Assembly (NCBI GenBank): GCA_003169845.1
Contig: PNAG01000011.1
Coordinates: forward strand, 279,044 to 343,043
Direction of reading: 5' to 3'
Length of the DNA stretch: 64,000 nt
From: Candidatus Dormiibacterota bacterium
GTDB taxonomy: Bacteria > Chloroflexota > Dormibacteria > Dormibacterales > Dormibacteraceae
Each line of letters opens with the position of its first letter. The first letter of the stretch is position 1. The position numbers and the translations under genes were made by a program. Shown here in pieces: positions 40,990-51,760 of the stretch. Under the pieces are notes generated by a model. That model was not told the DNA's origin. It did not search any database and saw nothing but the letters and a program-made list of their open reading frames with translations.

Positions 40990-41395
40990 GCTTTGAGTCC
41001 AGGTGGCCCTGCAAGAGCAGGGTGGCCGCAACCCGATCGATGCTGAGGCGCCGCTTCTCTCGACGGACGCCTCCGGCGATCAGGGAACGTTCCGCCTCGG
41101 CAGTGGTCAGGCGCTCATCGACCATCACTACGGGGAGGCCGGAGGCCTGCCGCAGACTGTGCGCCAGCCGCCGCGCGGCCGCGGCCTCAGGTCCGTGGGT
41201 TCCGTCCAGCCGCAGGGGTAGCCCGACGACGATCCGCCCCGCTTCCTGCGCCTTCGCGATCTCGGCCAGCCGCGATGGAAGGGTGGCGGCGGGTTCGGCG
41301 GGAACGGTGGAGAGAGCCTGCGCGATGGTCCCGGTCGGGTCGCTCACGGCAAGACCGACCCTCTTTGACCCGGGGTCGACCGCCATCACGCGCAT
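40979..41395 (-). CDS. ruvX: Pre-16S rRNA nuclease / Holliday junction resolvase-like RuvX (YqgF)
   Basis: A 138-residue RNase H-fold protein. It begins MRVMAVDPGSKRVGLAVSD with the catalytic Asp, has VGLPLRLDGT in the middle and VDERLTTAEAERSLI towards the end, all YqgF hallmarks. The family processes the 16S rRNA 5' end. The ATG at 41395 overlaps the previous stop by one base (TAATG). Confidence 0.94.
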   Translation of the reverse strand: MRVMAVDPGSKRVGLAVSDPTGTIAQALSTVPAEPAATLPSRLAEIAKAQEAGRIVVGLPLRLDGTHGPEAAAARRLAHSLRQASGLPVVMVDERLTTAEAERSLIAGGVRREKRRLSIDRVAATLLLQGHLDSKRAG

Positions 41396-42987
41396 TACGG
41401 GGATGGCGCAGGCGAGGCGGTAGGCGTAGCGGCGGCTCCAGCCGCCGTGGCCGCAGGCACCCCCGACTGGACTTTGTAGATCAGCGAGATGCGGCCGATC
41501 AGCAAGGGCATGAGCGGCAGCGTCATCGGCTGCTCTTTGATGGATACGGAACGAATCGGAAGCCGCTCGAGGTAGAAGCGCGCCTGCGCCAGCGGCCGGC
41601 CGACGATCTGCGCACGGATCTGCGCCTCGTCGAGCCGCGGCGCGACATATGCGGCGGCGCTGCCGACGAACGTCATGTTGGCGCCCTGTGTGTCGGCGAG
41701 GATTCTGTACGTGACCTGGATCGGACTTTCGGTCAGCAGCTGCTGATCATTGGGGACGCGCTGCGACAGGTACATCTGGAACGCCTTCTGCACATCCGAG
41801 TCGCTGTAGAAGTCGCCTTCGCCGGAGACCGTCATGGTCCCGCTGAAGGTCGGCACCTTGTCGTTCGGATTGTGGTCGGTCGTGTACTGCGGCGGCCCGT
41901 AGATGATGGTCTCGCTGAGCTTCTCGCCCGGCTGTCCGGCGCCGACCAGTGCCTGGGCGATGCTCTGGTGCAGCTCCTGCTCGAGCTGCGCGCGCCCGGC
42001 GTCGAAGTCAGCCACGGTCATCTGCGGGGTGGTCGACGGGTCGGTCCCGCCGCCGGTGGCCTGACCATTGCTTACCGTCAACTGGTCGTATTGATTGCCC
42101 TGGATGGTGGTGATCGTGCCTGAGCCGACGTTGCCTGCGGAGCCGGCTATGACCGCGATCACGTTGACGTTAGAGGTTTTCTGCCATGGGACGATTACGT
42201 CACCAGACGTCTGTGAAAATGCCAGCCCGTTCGTGTTCATCAAACGCTGCCCATAACGAATGAGAATGCCAGGCGATCCGTAGCCAAGACTGCCTGGCTT
42301 TGGTGGAGCAAGTGCGTTCGAGTAAGTGACCGCCCCCTGCGCGGGGGTCAGCGGGACTACGATCGAACCTGTCGTCTTGAAGCCCTGCGAGCTGGAGCGG
42401 GAGACGAGGCTGGCGCGCACGTGGATCGTCTTGCTGGCCGGCGTCGCCTGGATCTCCACATCCTTCTGCGTGAAAGGAGCGGCCTGGGCGATCAGGGTGA
42501 CGGATGCCGACGGCACGTAGATCGCCGCCCCGAACAGGCCGACCAGAAGCAGCGTCGCCGCGGTGATGTACAGCAGGAACCTGCCCGGCTTGAGCTCGGT
42601 CGCGGTCTTGGTCAGCAGCCGGGTCGGAGCGGCAATGCCCACGTGCGTGGTCGGCGCGGTGCGGACACGCTTCCACCAGCGCTGAACCGGCAGCGGGGCC
42701 TCCGCCTCGGAGGGAATGCCTTCGCCCAGCGGGCCGACCGCGCCGAAGACCGCGAACCCGCTTTCCGAGGCCATCTTCTGCACGGCGGGGTCGTCACAGA
42801 CGACTGTGACGCGCTTGCCGAGGCGAGCGGCATAGTTGCGGAGCAGCTGGAAGTTGAAACGGCTCTGCCCTATGCGCGACCGCATGGGCAGCACGAGCAT
42901 CGTGTCCTCGCCGTTGAAGCGGCGCAGGCGCTCGACGAGCTCGGGGATCTCCTCCTCGGTTTCAACGTAGATCGGGTTCGTTGCCAT
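41395..42987 (-). CDS. Membrane-anchored baseplate-J-domain protein
   Basis: A 530-residue protein. Residues 1-95 form a soluble Rossmann-like region (VETEEEIPELVERLRRFNGE, RLGKRVTVVCDDPAVQKMA); a single membrane helix follows at about 130-155 (RFLLYITAATLLLVGLFG). The external part contains a long beta-rich segment, including GLAFSQTSGDVIVP and IAVIAGSAGNVGSGTI, that matches the baseplate J/gp47 pattern, and ends in an Ala/Pro/Thr-rich tail. Such proteins are found in Chloroflexi and some candidate phyla outside phages; no function is established. It lies directly downstream of a PilM/FtsA-like ATPase. I infer that the two act together. Confidence 0.75.
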   Translation of the reverse strand: MATNPIYVETEEEIPELVERLRRFNGEDTMLVLPMRSRIGQSRFNFQLLRNYAARLGKRVTVVCDDPAVQKMASESGFAVFGAVGPLGEGIPSEAEAPLPVQRWWKRVRTAPTTHVGIAAPTRLLTKTATELKPGRFLLYITAATLLLVGLFGAAIYVPSASVTLIAQAAPFTQKDVEIQATPASKTIHVRASLVSRSSSQGFKTTGSIVVPLTPAQGAVTYSNALAPPKPGSLGYGSPGILIRYGQRLMNTNGLAFSQTSGDVIVPWQKTSNVNVIAVIAGSAGNVGSGTITTIQGNQYDQLTVSNGQATGGGTDPSTTPQMTVADFDAGRAQLEQELHQSIAQALVGAGQPGEKLSETIIYGPPQYTTDHNPNDKVPTFSGTMTVSGEGDFYSDSDVQKAFQMYLSQRVPNDQQLLTESPIQVTYRILADTQGANMTFVGSAAAYVAPRLDEAQIRAQIVGRPLAQARFYLERLPIRSVSIKEQPMTLPLMPLLIGRISLIYKVQSGVPAATAAGAAATPTASPAPSP

Positions 42988-43015
42988 GGCGTTTACAAGT
43001 CTCCTGGGGGTCTGT

Positions 43016-44271
43016 TCAGACCTTTATACCGCCTAGGACCCGCCGCATGACGGTGTTGACGGTGTCCCGCTCTTCGGCTTCAGTCCGAAGAGCGTGGTTC
43101 GCCAATCCCATCGGGGCGATGTCCTGCGGGCTCGAAAGCTGGCCTGTGGAGTCGGTCAGATTACGCACGTCCGCCGGCACGAGATGCCGGATCCGCGGCT
43201 CGTGCGGGAAGGGAAGCCCCGCCGCCCAGTTGTTCTTGACCATCTCGAGCGTGAGCTCGGGCAGGAGGCTGCCGCCGCCACAAAGGAAGATGCTCGTCGG
43301 GAGGCGCTCGCCGCGTGAGAGCTCCTTGATGCTCAAGGCCAGGCCCTGCAGCAGCACCTCCGCGTCGGCGCCCAACAGCTCGGACACCTGACGATGCTGA
43401 TCGGCGGACAGGAGACCTTCAGAATGACGGAGCTTGCGGGCCTCGGCCTCCTCGTAGCTCAGGCCGAAGGCGAGTGCCAGGCGGCGCGTGAACGCCCGGC
43501 CGCCGAGGTTGAACATCCGCGTGCCTTCCACGCCACCATCGCGAATCAGCGCGACGTCGGTCGTGCCGCCGCCGATGTCTACGAAGATGCCGCCCTCCGC
43601 CCACGTCTCCTCGCCGGCGCATGCGCGCGCGAGTGCATATGGCTGGGCGACGGCGGCTGCGAGCTCGAGGTCGAGCTCTCGCACGACGGTCTCGATCGCA
43701 TCGATGTGGGTCATCGGCGCGAAGGTGTTGAAGACGGTCACCTCGAGGTTCTTGCCGGTGAAGCCGACCGGGTTCGTGACCGGGTAGCCGTCGACCCGGA
43801 CGTTGGTGATGGCTGAGTGCACGAGGCGCGCCTCGAGCTGACCGTAGCTTCGCTCCATCTCCAGCAGGTGCTGCGCTTCGCGCAGCGCTCGCCGCTGGAC
43901 CATCTGCAGCATCGTGGAGATCTCGCCGGACCGGACTCGCGCCTTGGAGTTCTCGCGCGGGTAGGCGATGGTGGACGAGAAGCCCTTGATGAGCTCGCCT
44001 GCAATTCCGACCACGACCTGACCCGGCACGGTCTTGGCCATGTCCTCGGCCGCCTCCAGGGCGCGGTTGCACGATTGGATGACCGACTCGAGGTCCGCGA
44101 TCGCGCCGCCCGACATCGCGGCCGGCGCCTGAGGCTCGCGGCCGACGCCGAGCACCTCGCCGTCCGGACCTTCGCGCCGGACGACCAAGACCTTGATCAG
44201 GTCAGTGCCGATGTCGAGCACCGTGAAGTGGCGGTAGTACTCGCTGCGCTTGCGGAGGAACTTGAACTTCG

Positions 44272-44275
<4 letters not shown>
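43016..44275 (-). CDS. PilM/FtsA-like actin-fold ATPase
   Basis: A 419-residue protein of the actin/Hsp70 superfamily. Phosphate 1 motif is VLDIGTDLIKVLVV near residue 20, an SHS2-like insert follows, phosphate 2 is IFVDIGGGTTDVALI and the adenosine motif is FLCGGGSLLPEL. It resembles FtsA and PilM, but no PilN/O/P genes or ftsZ are nearby; the next gene is a membrane-bound baseplate-J protein. It starts with ATG at 44275, overlapping the alaS stop as ATGA. No C-terminal amphipathic anchor is obvious. Confidence 0.8.
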
Positions 44276-46833
<2,558 letters not shown>

Positions 46834-46848
46834 GGGGGTCGACTCAGT

Positions 46849-47442
46849 TTAGGGGGCGAGACGCTCCATTCGCCAAACTCCCCCAGGCCGCCGGACATAG
46901 CGAAGCCGATCGTGCAGGCGATCCTCGCGGCTTTCCCAGAACTCGATCCACCGCGGACGCAGCGCGTAGCCGCCCCAATCCTCCGGCAGCGGAACGCTCC
47001 GCGGATGCTTCGCCGCCAGCTCCAACGCGGCGCGTTCCAGGACGTCGCGGGAGCCGATCACCCGGCTCTGCCTCGACGCCAGAGCCGACAGCTGCGCGCC
47101 CCGTGGACGGCTCTTGAAGTAGGCGAGCGACGCCGTGCGACCGAGGCGGTGAACTGTCCCAGAGACACGGACCTGGTGGGTCGGAAACCAGTAGAAGACG
47201 ATCGCAGCGCGGTTGTCCTCGGCGAGGTCGCGACCCTTGCGGCTCTCATAGTTCGAATAGAAGAGAAACGATCCGTCCCGGGTGCCCTTGAACAGAACCA
47301 TGCGAACCGAAGGGCCGGCGCTCCCGCACGTGGCGAGGGCCATCGCATCCGGCTGCGGCGCGCCCGCCTCCTGTGCCGCTCTGTACCAGCGCCGGAACAG
47401 CGTCAGTGGATCGCGTGGTGACTGGGACTCGAGGAGCGGCAT
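46849..47442 (-). CDS. pdxH: Pyridoxamine 5'-phosphate oxidase
   Basis: FMN enzyme that makes pyridoxal phosphate. The 197-residue protein has DPLTLFRRWYRAAQEAG, VRMVLFKGTRDGSFLFYSNYESRKG (FMN contacts), and the C-terminal RPRWIEFWESREDRLHDR that is diagnostic for PdxH. It starts with ATG at 47442, three bases after the sigma-factor gene. Confidence 0.95.
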   Translation of the reverse strand: MPLLESQSPRDPLTLFRRWYRAAQEAGAPQPDAMALATCGSAGPSVRMVLFKGTRDGSFLFYSNYESRKGRDLAEDNRAAIVFYWFPTHQVRVSGTVHRLGRTASLAYFKSRPRGAQLSALASRQSRVIGSRDVLERAALELAAKHPRSVPLPEDWGGYALRPRWIEFWESREDRLHDRLRYVRRPGGVWRMERLAP

Positions 47443-47445
47443 GCG

Positions 47446-48231
47446 CTAGGGGGAGGCGGCTTCTTGCGGCACGTACTTTCGCAGCTGCTCGAGGGCCGCT
47501 CTCTGCAGTCGGGACACGTGCATCTGGCTGATGCCGAGGCGGCGCGCGATCTCCGACTGCGACATCTGCTCGTAGAACCTCATCGCCATGATCGACCGCT
47601 CGCGCGGGGTCAGGTGCTCCATCGCACGATCCAGCACGTCGCGCATCTCCACCCGGTCGAGCTCGGGGTCGGGGCTGCCGATCTGATCGGCGACGGCCCT
47701 GCTGTCCTGGCCGTCGCTCGAGCCTACAGGCTGGTCCAACGAAAGTGGCACGTACGCAGGGCCAATTTCAATCGCCTCGGTCACGTCATCCGGCGTGACG
47801 CCGAGCCGTTCGGCGAGCTCCGCGACGGTCGGTTCGCGTCCGAGCTCGTTCTTCATCTGTTCGTTGACGCGCACGACCGACTGGTGGAGCTCCTGGAGAC
47901 GGCGCGGGAAGCGAATCGCGGTGCCCTTGTCCCTGAAATGCCGCTTGATCTCTCCAGCGACGGTCAGGGTCGCAAACGTCGTGAACTCGAATCCCATATC
48001 GGGGTCGAATCGCTCGATGGCTTTGATCAGCCCGAGGTAGCCGACCTGCACGATGTCGTCGAGCGGCTCACCCCGGTTCTGGAACTTGCGCGCGAGGAAG
48101 TAGACGAAGTCGTGGTAGGCGTTGACCAGCTGCTCGCGGATACGCTCCTTCTCGGCCGGGTCGGTGGTATCCCGATAACGGCGATGAAGCGCCCGCAGCT
48201 CTTCGCGGGGAATCCGCTGCTGTGCAGCCAC
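47446..48231 (-). CDS. SigB/SigF-type RNA polymerase sigma factor
   Basis: A group 3 sigma-70 factor, 261 residues, the length of SigB, SigF and WhiG. Region 2 contains DDIVQVGYLGLIKAIERFDPD and FTTFATLTVAGEIKRHFRDK; region 3 follows; region 4 has a C-terminal helix-turn-helix MSQSEIARRLGISQMHVSRL. It lies downstream of an RsbW-like gene and of YtxH and DUF948 genes; YtxG and YtxH are SigB-dependent in Bacillus, so a general-stress role is likely. The start is GTG at 48231. Confidence 0.92.
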   Translation of the reverse strand: MAAQQRIPREELRALHRRYRDTTDPAEKERIREQLVNAYHDFVYFLARKFQNRGEPLDDIVQVGYLGLIKAIERFDPDMGFEFTTFATLTVAGEIKRHFRDKGTAIRFPRRLQELHQSVVRVNEQMKNELGREPTVAELAERLGVTPDDVTEAIEIGPAYVPLSLDQPVGSSDGQDSRAVADQIGSPDPELDRVEMRDVLDRAMEHLTPRERSIMAMRFYEQMSQSEIARRLGISQMHVSRLQRAALEQLRKYVPQEAASP

Positions 48232-48270
48232 TGTCTGTCTAGTGTCCGCTTAGGCGGGTTGGTTTTGCGC

Positions 48271-48690
48271 TCAGCCTGCCAGGTACTTGACCATGCGGAA
48301 GCTGACGTGCCCCGTGGTGGGTTCGACCTGCGGCCGGAAGTCGTCGACGAAGCAGCGGATCATCTCGTAGGCGAGGCGCTGCAGCTCCGGATCGACCTCG
48401 GCGACGTGCTTCGGCGTCGGGAGGGCGTTGCCGGTCGGCATCAGGTCGACATCGACCACCAGCGCCCGGTTCGTGGCGAAGTAGGTGAGCTTCAGGTCGG
48501 CCGGCGAGCCGAGGTCGTTGGCGGCGGCGATCGCGCTGTCGCAAGCCTGGGTGAGCGCGATGGTCAGCTCGTCCAGGTCGACCAGGCTGAAGCCCAGCTG
48601 GCCTCCAAGCGTCGTGGCCACCCTCTTGGCGACCGGAATGAACGCCGGTAACGCCGGGATCTTGAGCTCGGCCAGGTTGCGCTTAGCCAC
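48271..48690 (-). CDS. RsbW-like GHKL protein with degenerate ATP site
   Basis: A 139-residue relative of the anti-sigma kinases RsbW/SpoIIAB. The C-terminal LQRLAYEMIRCFVDDF and GHVSFRMVKYL match the end of RsbW. The N-box, normally SEAVTNAI, reads TQACDSAI, so the catalytic Glu and Mg-binding Asn are Gln and Ser, and no clear DxGxG G1 box is present. It may bind the adjacent sigma factor without kinase activity. The start is GTG at 48690 with AGGAAGAG upstream. No RsbV-like gene is nearby. Confidence 0.72.
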   Translation of the reverse strand: MAKRNLAELKIPALPAFIPVAKRVATTLGGQLGFSLVDLDELTIALTQACDSAIAAANDLGSPADLKLTYFATNRALVVDVDLMPTGNALPTPKHVAEVDPELQRLAYEMIRCFVDDFRPQVEPTTGHVSFRMVKYLAG

Positions 48691-48704
48691 CGATTGCTCT
48701 TCCT

Positions 48705-49037
48705 CTATTCCTTGCCATCCGTGGCCTGCTGCATCTTTCGCATTGCGGTCGCTTCCAACTCTTCGCGCTTGCGCTTGGCGGCTGCGACTCCATCCTGGAT
48801 TGCCTTGCCGACCGGGTGGTCCGGGTCGCTGACCATCTGCCGCGCGCGCTGCGCCGCGTCCTTCGCCCGCTGCACAGGTTCGCTTCCGCTCAGCTCGATG
48901 GTCTTGCTGCGAAGGCTGTCGACCTGCGATCTTCCGGGCCCGGACGCGATGTAGGCGCCGGCAGCCAGGCCGATCAGGCCGCCCAGGACGAACCAACCGA
49001 AACCGCCGCCGCCGCCGCCATTACCCTCGTCAGCCAT
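48705..49037 (-). CDS. YtxH-like membrane-anchored protein
   Basis: A 110-residue protein with a Gly-rich N-terminus, one membrane helix (FGWFVLGGLIGLAAGAYIAS) and a charged helical tail (VQRAKDAAQRARQMV), the layout of the YtxH family. In Bacillus ytxG-ytxH belong to the SigB regulon. It starts with ATG at 49037, two bases after the DUF948 gene. Confidence 0.72.
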   Translation of the reverse strand: MADEGNGGGGGGFGWFVLGGLIGLAAGAYIASGPGRSQVDSLRSKTIELSGSEPVQRAKDAAQRARQMVSDPDHPVGKAIQDGVAAAKRKREELEATAMRKMQQATDGKE

Positions 49038-49039
49038 CT

Positions 49040-49366
49040 CTAGCCTCCTAATACAGTTCGAACTAAGCTCTGCCCCGCCACCTTCACACCGTGCACCGCG
49101 GACCTGATGCCCCGACCAACCGCCGCCGCGCCACCGCCCGCGGTCCGCAGGCCGACGTTGACGCCGGCCGTGATGTCGTTGACGTTCCCAATCGTCTGCC
49201 GGAGTTCGGGCAGCGTCTCCTTCAACTCGTCATTGGTCGTGTCCAGCAGCTCCTCCACGGCTCCGAGCGTTCCGCGCAGCCGGATCAGGACCGCGGCCAG
49301 GGCCAGGGCGACCACCAGGGCGGCCACCCCGAACGCCAGCCACATGAAGCTCTGACTGCTGCTCAT
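49040..49366 (-). CDS. DUF948 (YtxG-like) protein
   Basis: A 108-residue protein with an N-terminal membrane helix (WLAFGVAALVVALALAAVLI) and a helical region LRGTLGAVEELLDTTNDELK typical of DUF948. It is the first gene of the DUF948-YtxH-RsbW-like-sigma series. It starts with ATG at 49366. Confidence 0.75.
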   Translation of the reverse strand: MSSSQSFMWLAFGVAALVVALALAAVLIRLRGTLGAVEELLDTTNDELKETLPELRQTIGNVNDITAGVNVGLRTAGGGAAAVGRGIRSAVHGVKVAGQSLVRTVLGG

Positions 49367-49411
49367 CCTGTGAATACCCCTTGATCCCAGCGCGCAAACA
49401 CAACCGCAATC

Positions 49412-49720
49412 TTAAGTGCGTGCGCTGGGGTTGCTCGGTTTCGGTTCCTTCGGCTCCGAGCGGACGCGGGGCACAAACCGCGCGAGAGGCTGGAGGAGGA
49501 GCGCGAACGCGGCCGCCGGCAGCAGGGCCGCCTGCCCCAACCGCGTCGAGGGAAGGCCCAGGAAATCCCACAGCTGGCCGAGCGCGAACCCGATCGCCGT
49601 CATCAGCAGGATCGGAAGGTAGGAGCGGCGGCGGTATGGCAGGAAGGCGAAAAACAGCTGCGAGAGGATGAGGACGGCCAGGATTCCTACGATCAGGCCA
49701 GGAGGCACGAGCTTCAACAT
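49412..49720 (-). CDS. Small membrane protein, unknown
   Basis: A 102-residue protein with three hydrophobic helices (LVPPGLIVGILAVLILSQLF, then YLPILLMTAIGFALGQLWDF and LGQAALLPAAAFALLLQPLA). I do not recognise a family. ATG at 49720 is chosen over 49756 because the longer form is encoded by the intergenic hairpin repeat. It lies 45 bp upstream of the DUF948 gene. Confidence 0.6.
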   Translation of the reverse strand: MLKLVPPGLIVGILAVLILSQLFFAFLPYRRRSYLPILLMTAIGFALGQLWDFLGLPSTRLGQAALLPAAAFALLLQPLARFVPRVRSEPKEPKPSNPSART

Positions 49721-49755
49721 CCGCAAGCAGTCCTTCTTTCCGCGCCCCTCTCCCA

Positions 49756-49828
49756 AGCCTCTCCCCTGCAGGGAGAGGAGAGTGCTCCCTCCGGGTCACG
49801 GGGGTGGGTTGTCCTGAGCGAGCTCAGG
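49756..49828. repeat. CCTCTCCC-type hairpin and second small hairpin
   Basis: CCTCTCCC-CTGCA-GGGAGAGG (49756-49776) is a perfect 8-bp stem; CCTGAG-CGAG-CTCAGG (49813-49828) follows. Both lie after aspS and before the small membrane-protein gene and could end the hisS-aspS transcript. No gene is seen in 49757-50002. Confidence 0.5.
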
Positions 49829-49866
49829 TGGGTCCCCTGCCTTGGCTCTCCAAGTCCCGTCTTAGG

Positions 49867-49899
49867 GGGGTCCCCGCGAAATCGAAGATTTCTTGGGGT
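49867..49899. repeat. 33-bp hairpin repeat, second copy
   Basis: Identical to 5692-5724 except for one base (T49893). It forms an imperfect CCCCGCGAAATC-GAA-GATTTCTTGGGG hairpin, 104 bp beyond the aspS stop. The mismatch breaks one pair of the stem found in copy 1. Confidence 0.75.
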
Positions 49900-50002
49900 C
49901 CTCTAGCGGGCATTTGGTCGGCTTTCCGGACTCCGGGGTCCCTAATGCTGTCTAGTTGGGCAACGCGCACATCGCCCGCAGCCCTTCGGGAGCCAGCCAA
50001 TA

Positions 50003-51760
50003 CTACGTGGGCTTCTTCGGCGGAACAACCTGGATATGTAGCTCTTCGAGCTGCGCGGCATCGAGCTCCGAGGGCGCTCCCAGCATCAGGTCCGACATCG
50101 ACTGGGTCTTGGGAAAGGCCACAACGTCGCGGATGTTGTCCGTGCCGCCGAGCATCATCACGATGCGGTCGATGCCGGGCGCAATGCCTCCATGCGGCGG
50201 CACCCCATAGGTGAAGGCCTCGAGCAGCGTGCCGAAGCGGGCGCGAATCGTCTCGAGCGGCATGCCCAGGAGCTGGAATACGCGCTCCTGCATCGCCGGG
50301 TCGTAGATCCGAAGGCTGCCACCGCCCAGCTCGTAGCCGTTGCAAACGATGTCGTACGCGTGCGCCCGCACGTCGTAAGGCCGCTCCTCGACGAAGGACA
50401 TGTCCTCCTCGAACGGCCGGGTGAACGGGTGATGCGCATAGGTGAGCTTTCCCTGGTCGTCCTCTTCAAACAGGTAGGTCGGATTGATCCAGAGAAACTT
50501 CCATTCGTCCTCTCGGATCAGCTTCCGGCGGCGCGCTACCTCCTGGCGGATCAGGCCCATCACCGTTTCCGCCTTGCGCTTCCGATCCGCCACCAGCAGG
50601 ACGAGGTCGCCTTCTTCGGCGCCAGTCGCTTGCTTGATCCCTGCGATCTCCGCCTCCGTCAGGAACTTGTCGATCGAGCTGCCCGGCAGCCATGCCATTC
50701 CCCTTCCACCAGCGCCTTTCGCCACCGTGACGAGCTCGTCCAGGTCGCGGCGAGGCATGTCGCGTCCGCCTGGAACCCTCAGGCCACGGACCACTCCTCC
50801 CGCGTCGAGCGCGCCGCGAAAGATCTGCGCTTTCGTTTCAGCGAGCACGTGGCCGAGGTCGGCGATCTCGAGGTCGTGACGCAGGTCCGGCTTGTCGGTG
50901 CCGAAGCGCAGGAGCGACTCCTTGATGTCCAGGCGCGGGAAAGGCGTGGTCAGGTCGACTCCAAGCACGTCGTGCCACAGCTTGCTGAACAGCGCTTCGA
51001 TCAAACCGAAGACGTCTTCCTCATCACAGAAAGACATCTCGATATCGAGCTGGGTGAACTCAGGCTGCCGGTCGGCGCGCAGGTTCTCATCGCGAAAGCA
51101 GCGAGCGATCTGGTAGTAGCGCTGCACGCCCGAGACCATGAGCAGCTGCTTCAGCATCTGGGGTGCCTGAGGAAGTGCGTAGAAGCTGCCGGGGTGCAGG
51201 CGTGACGGGACGAGGAAGTCGCGAGCACCAGATGGGGAGCTGCGCGTGAGGATCGGGGTCTCTACCTCGATGAACTCGCTGCCGTCCATGAAGTCGCGAA
51301 TGATTTTGTTGACGCGGCTTCTGAGCTCAAGCATGCGCGTCATCCTTGGACGGCGCAGGTCTAGATACCGATACTCCAGTCGCGTCTTCTCATCAGGCTC
51401 GTCTGGGTCCTCGATCTGAAACGGCGTCGTCTCCGAAGAGTTGACGACCTCGAGCTCGGACGCTGCGACCTCTATCTCGCCGGTCGCCATGCGAGGGTTC
51501 TCGGAACCCGAAGGCCGCTGGCCGATCACACCTTTGACCCGGACTACGTACTCGGATCGAAGGTCCGCGGCGGTCGCATGCGAGGACGGCGACAGGGCCT
51601 GGTTGAAGACGACCTGGATGGCGCCCCACCGGTCGCGCAGATCGATGAAGATCAGGCCGCCCTGGTCGCGCCGCCGCGCCACCCATCCGTACAGCTCGAC
51701 ATCCCGACCTGCGTCCTTCGCCCTGAGCGATCCGCAGTGCGGCGCGGAATAACCACTCAT
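50003..51760 (-). CDS. aspS: Aspartyl-tRNA synthetase (bacterial type)
   Basis: Class II synthetase of 585 residues with an N-terminal OB anticodon-binding domain (ELYGWVARRRDQGGLIFIDL), motif 2 RCFRDENLRADRQPEFTQLD, a bacterial GAD insertion and motif 3 GGIAPGIDRIVMML. Whether it is discriminating or also charges tRNA-Asn was not determined. It starts with ATG at 51760, overlapping the hisS stop as ATGA; a 9-residue longer form is possible but is not needed. Confidence 0.96.
   Translation of the reverse strand: MSGYSAPHCGSLRAKDAGRDVELYGWVARRRDQGGLIFIDLRDRWGAIQVVFNQALSPSSHATAADLRSEYVVRVKGVIGQRPSGSENPRMATGEIEVAASELEVVNSSETTPFQIEDPDEPDEKTRLEYRYLDLRRPRMTRMLELRSRVNKIIRDFMDGSEFIEVETPILTRSSPSGARDFLVPSRLHPGSFYALPQAPQMLKQLLMVSGVQRYYQIARCFRDENLRADRQPEFTQLDIEMSFCDEEDVFGLIEALFSKLWHDVLGVDLTTPFPRLDIKESLLRFGTDKPDLRHDLEIADLGHVLAETKAQIFRGALDAGGVVRGLRVPGGRDMPRRDLDELVTVAKGAGGRGMAWLPGSSIDKFLTEAEIAGIKQATGAEEGDLVLLVADRKRKAETVMGLIRQEVARRRKLIREDEWKFLWINPTYLFEEDDQGKLTYAHHPFTRPFEEDMSFVEERPYDVRAHAYDIVCNGYELGGGSLRIYDPAMQERVFQLLGMPLETIRARFGTLLEAFTYGVPPHGGIAPGIDRIVMMLGGTDNIRDVVAFPKTQSMSDLMLGAPSELDAAQLEELHIQVVPPKKPT

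Noticed and set aside
41395..42987. Prophage or contractile-injection system suggested by the baseplate J domain
   Set aside because: No tail, sheath, spike, portal or integrase genes nearby, and the protein has a membrane anchor and lies in a housekeeping operon.
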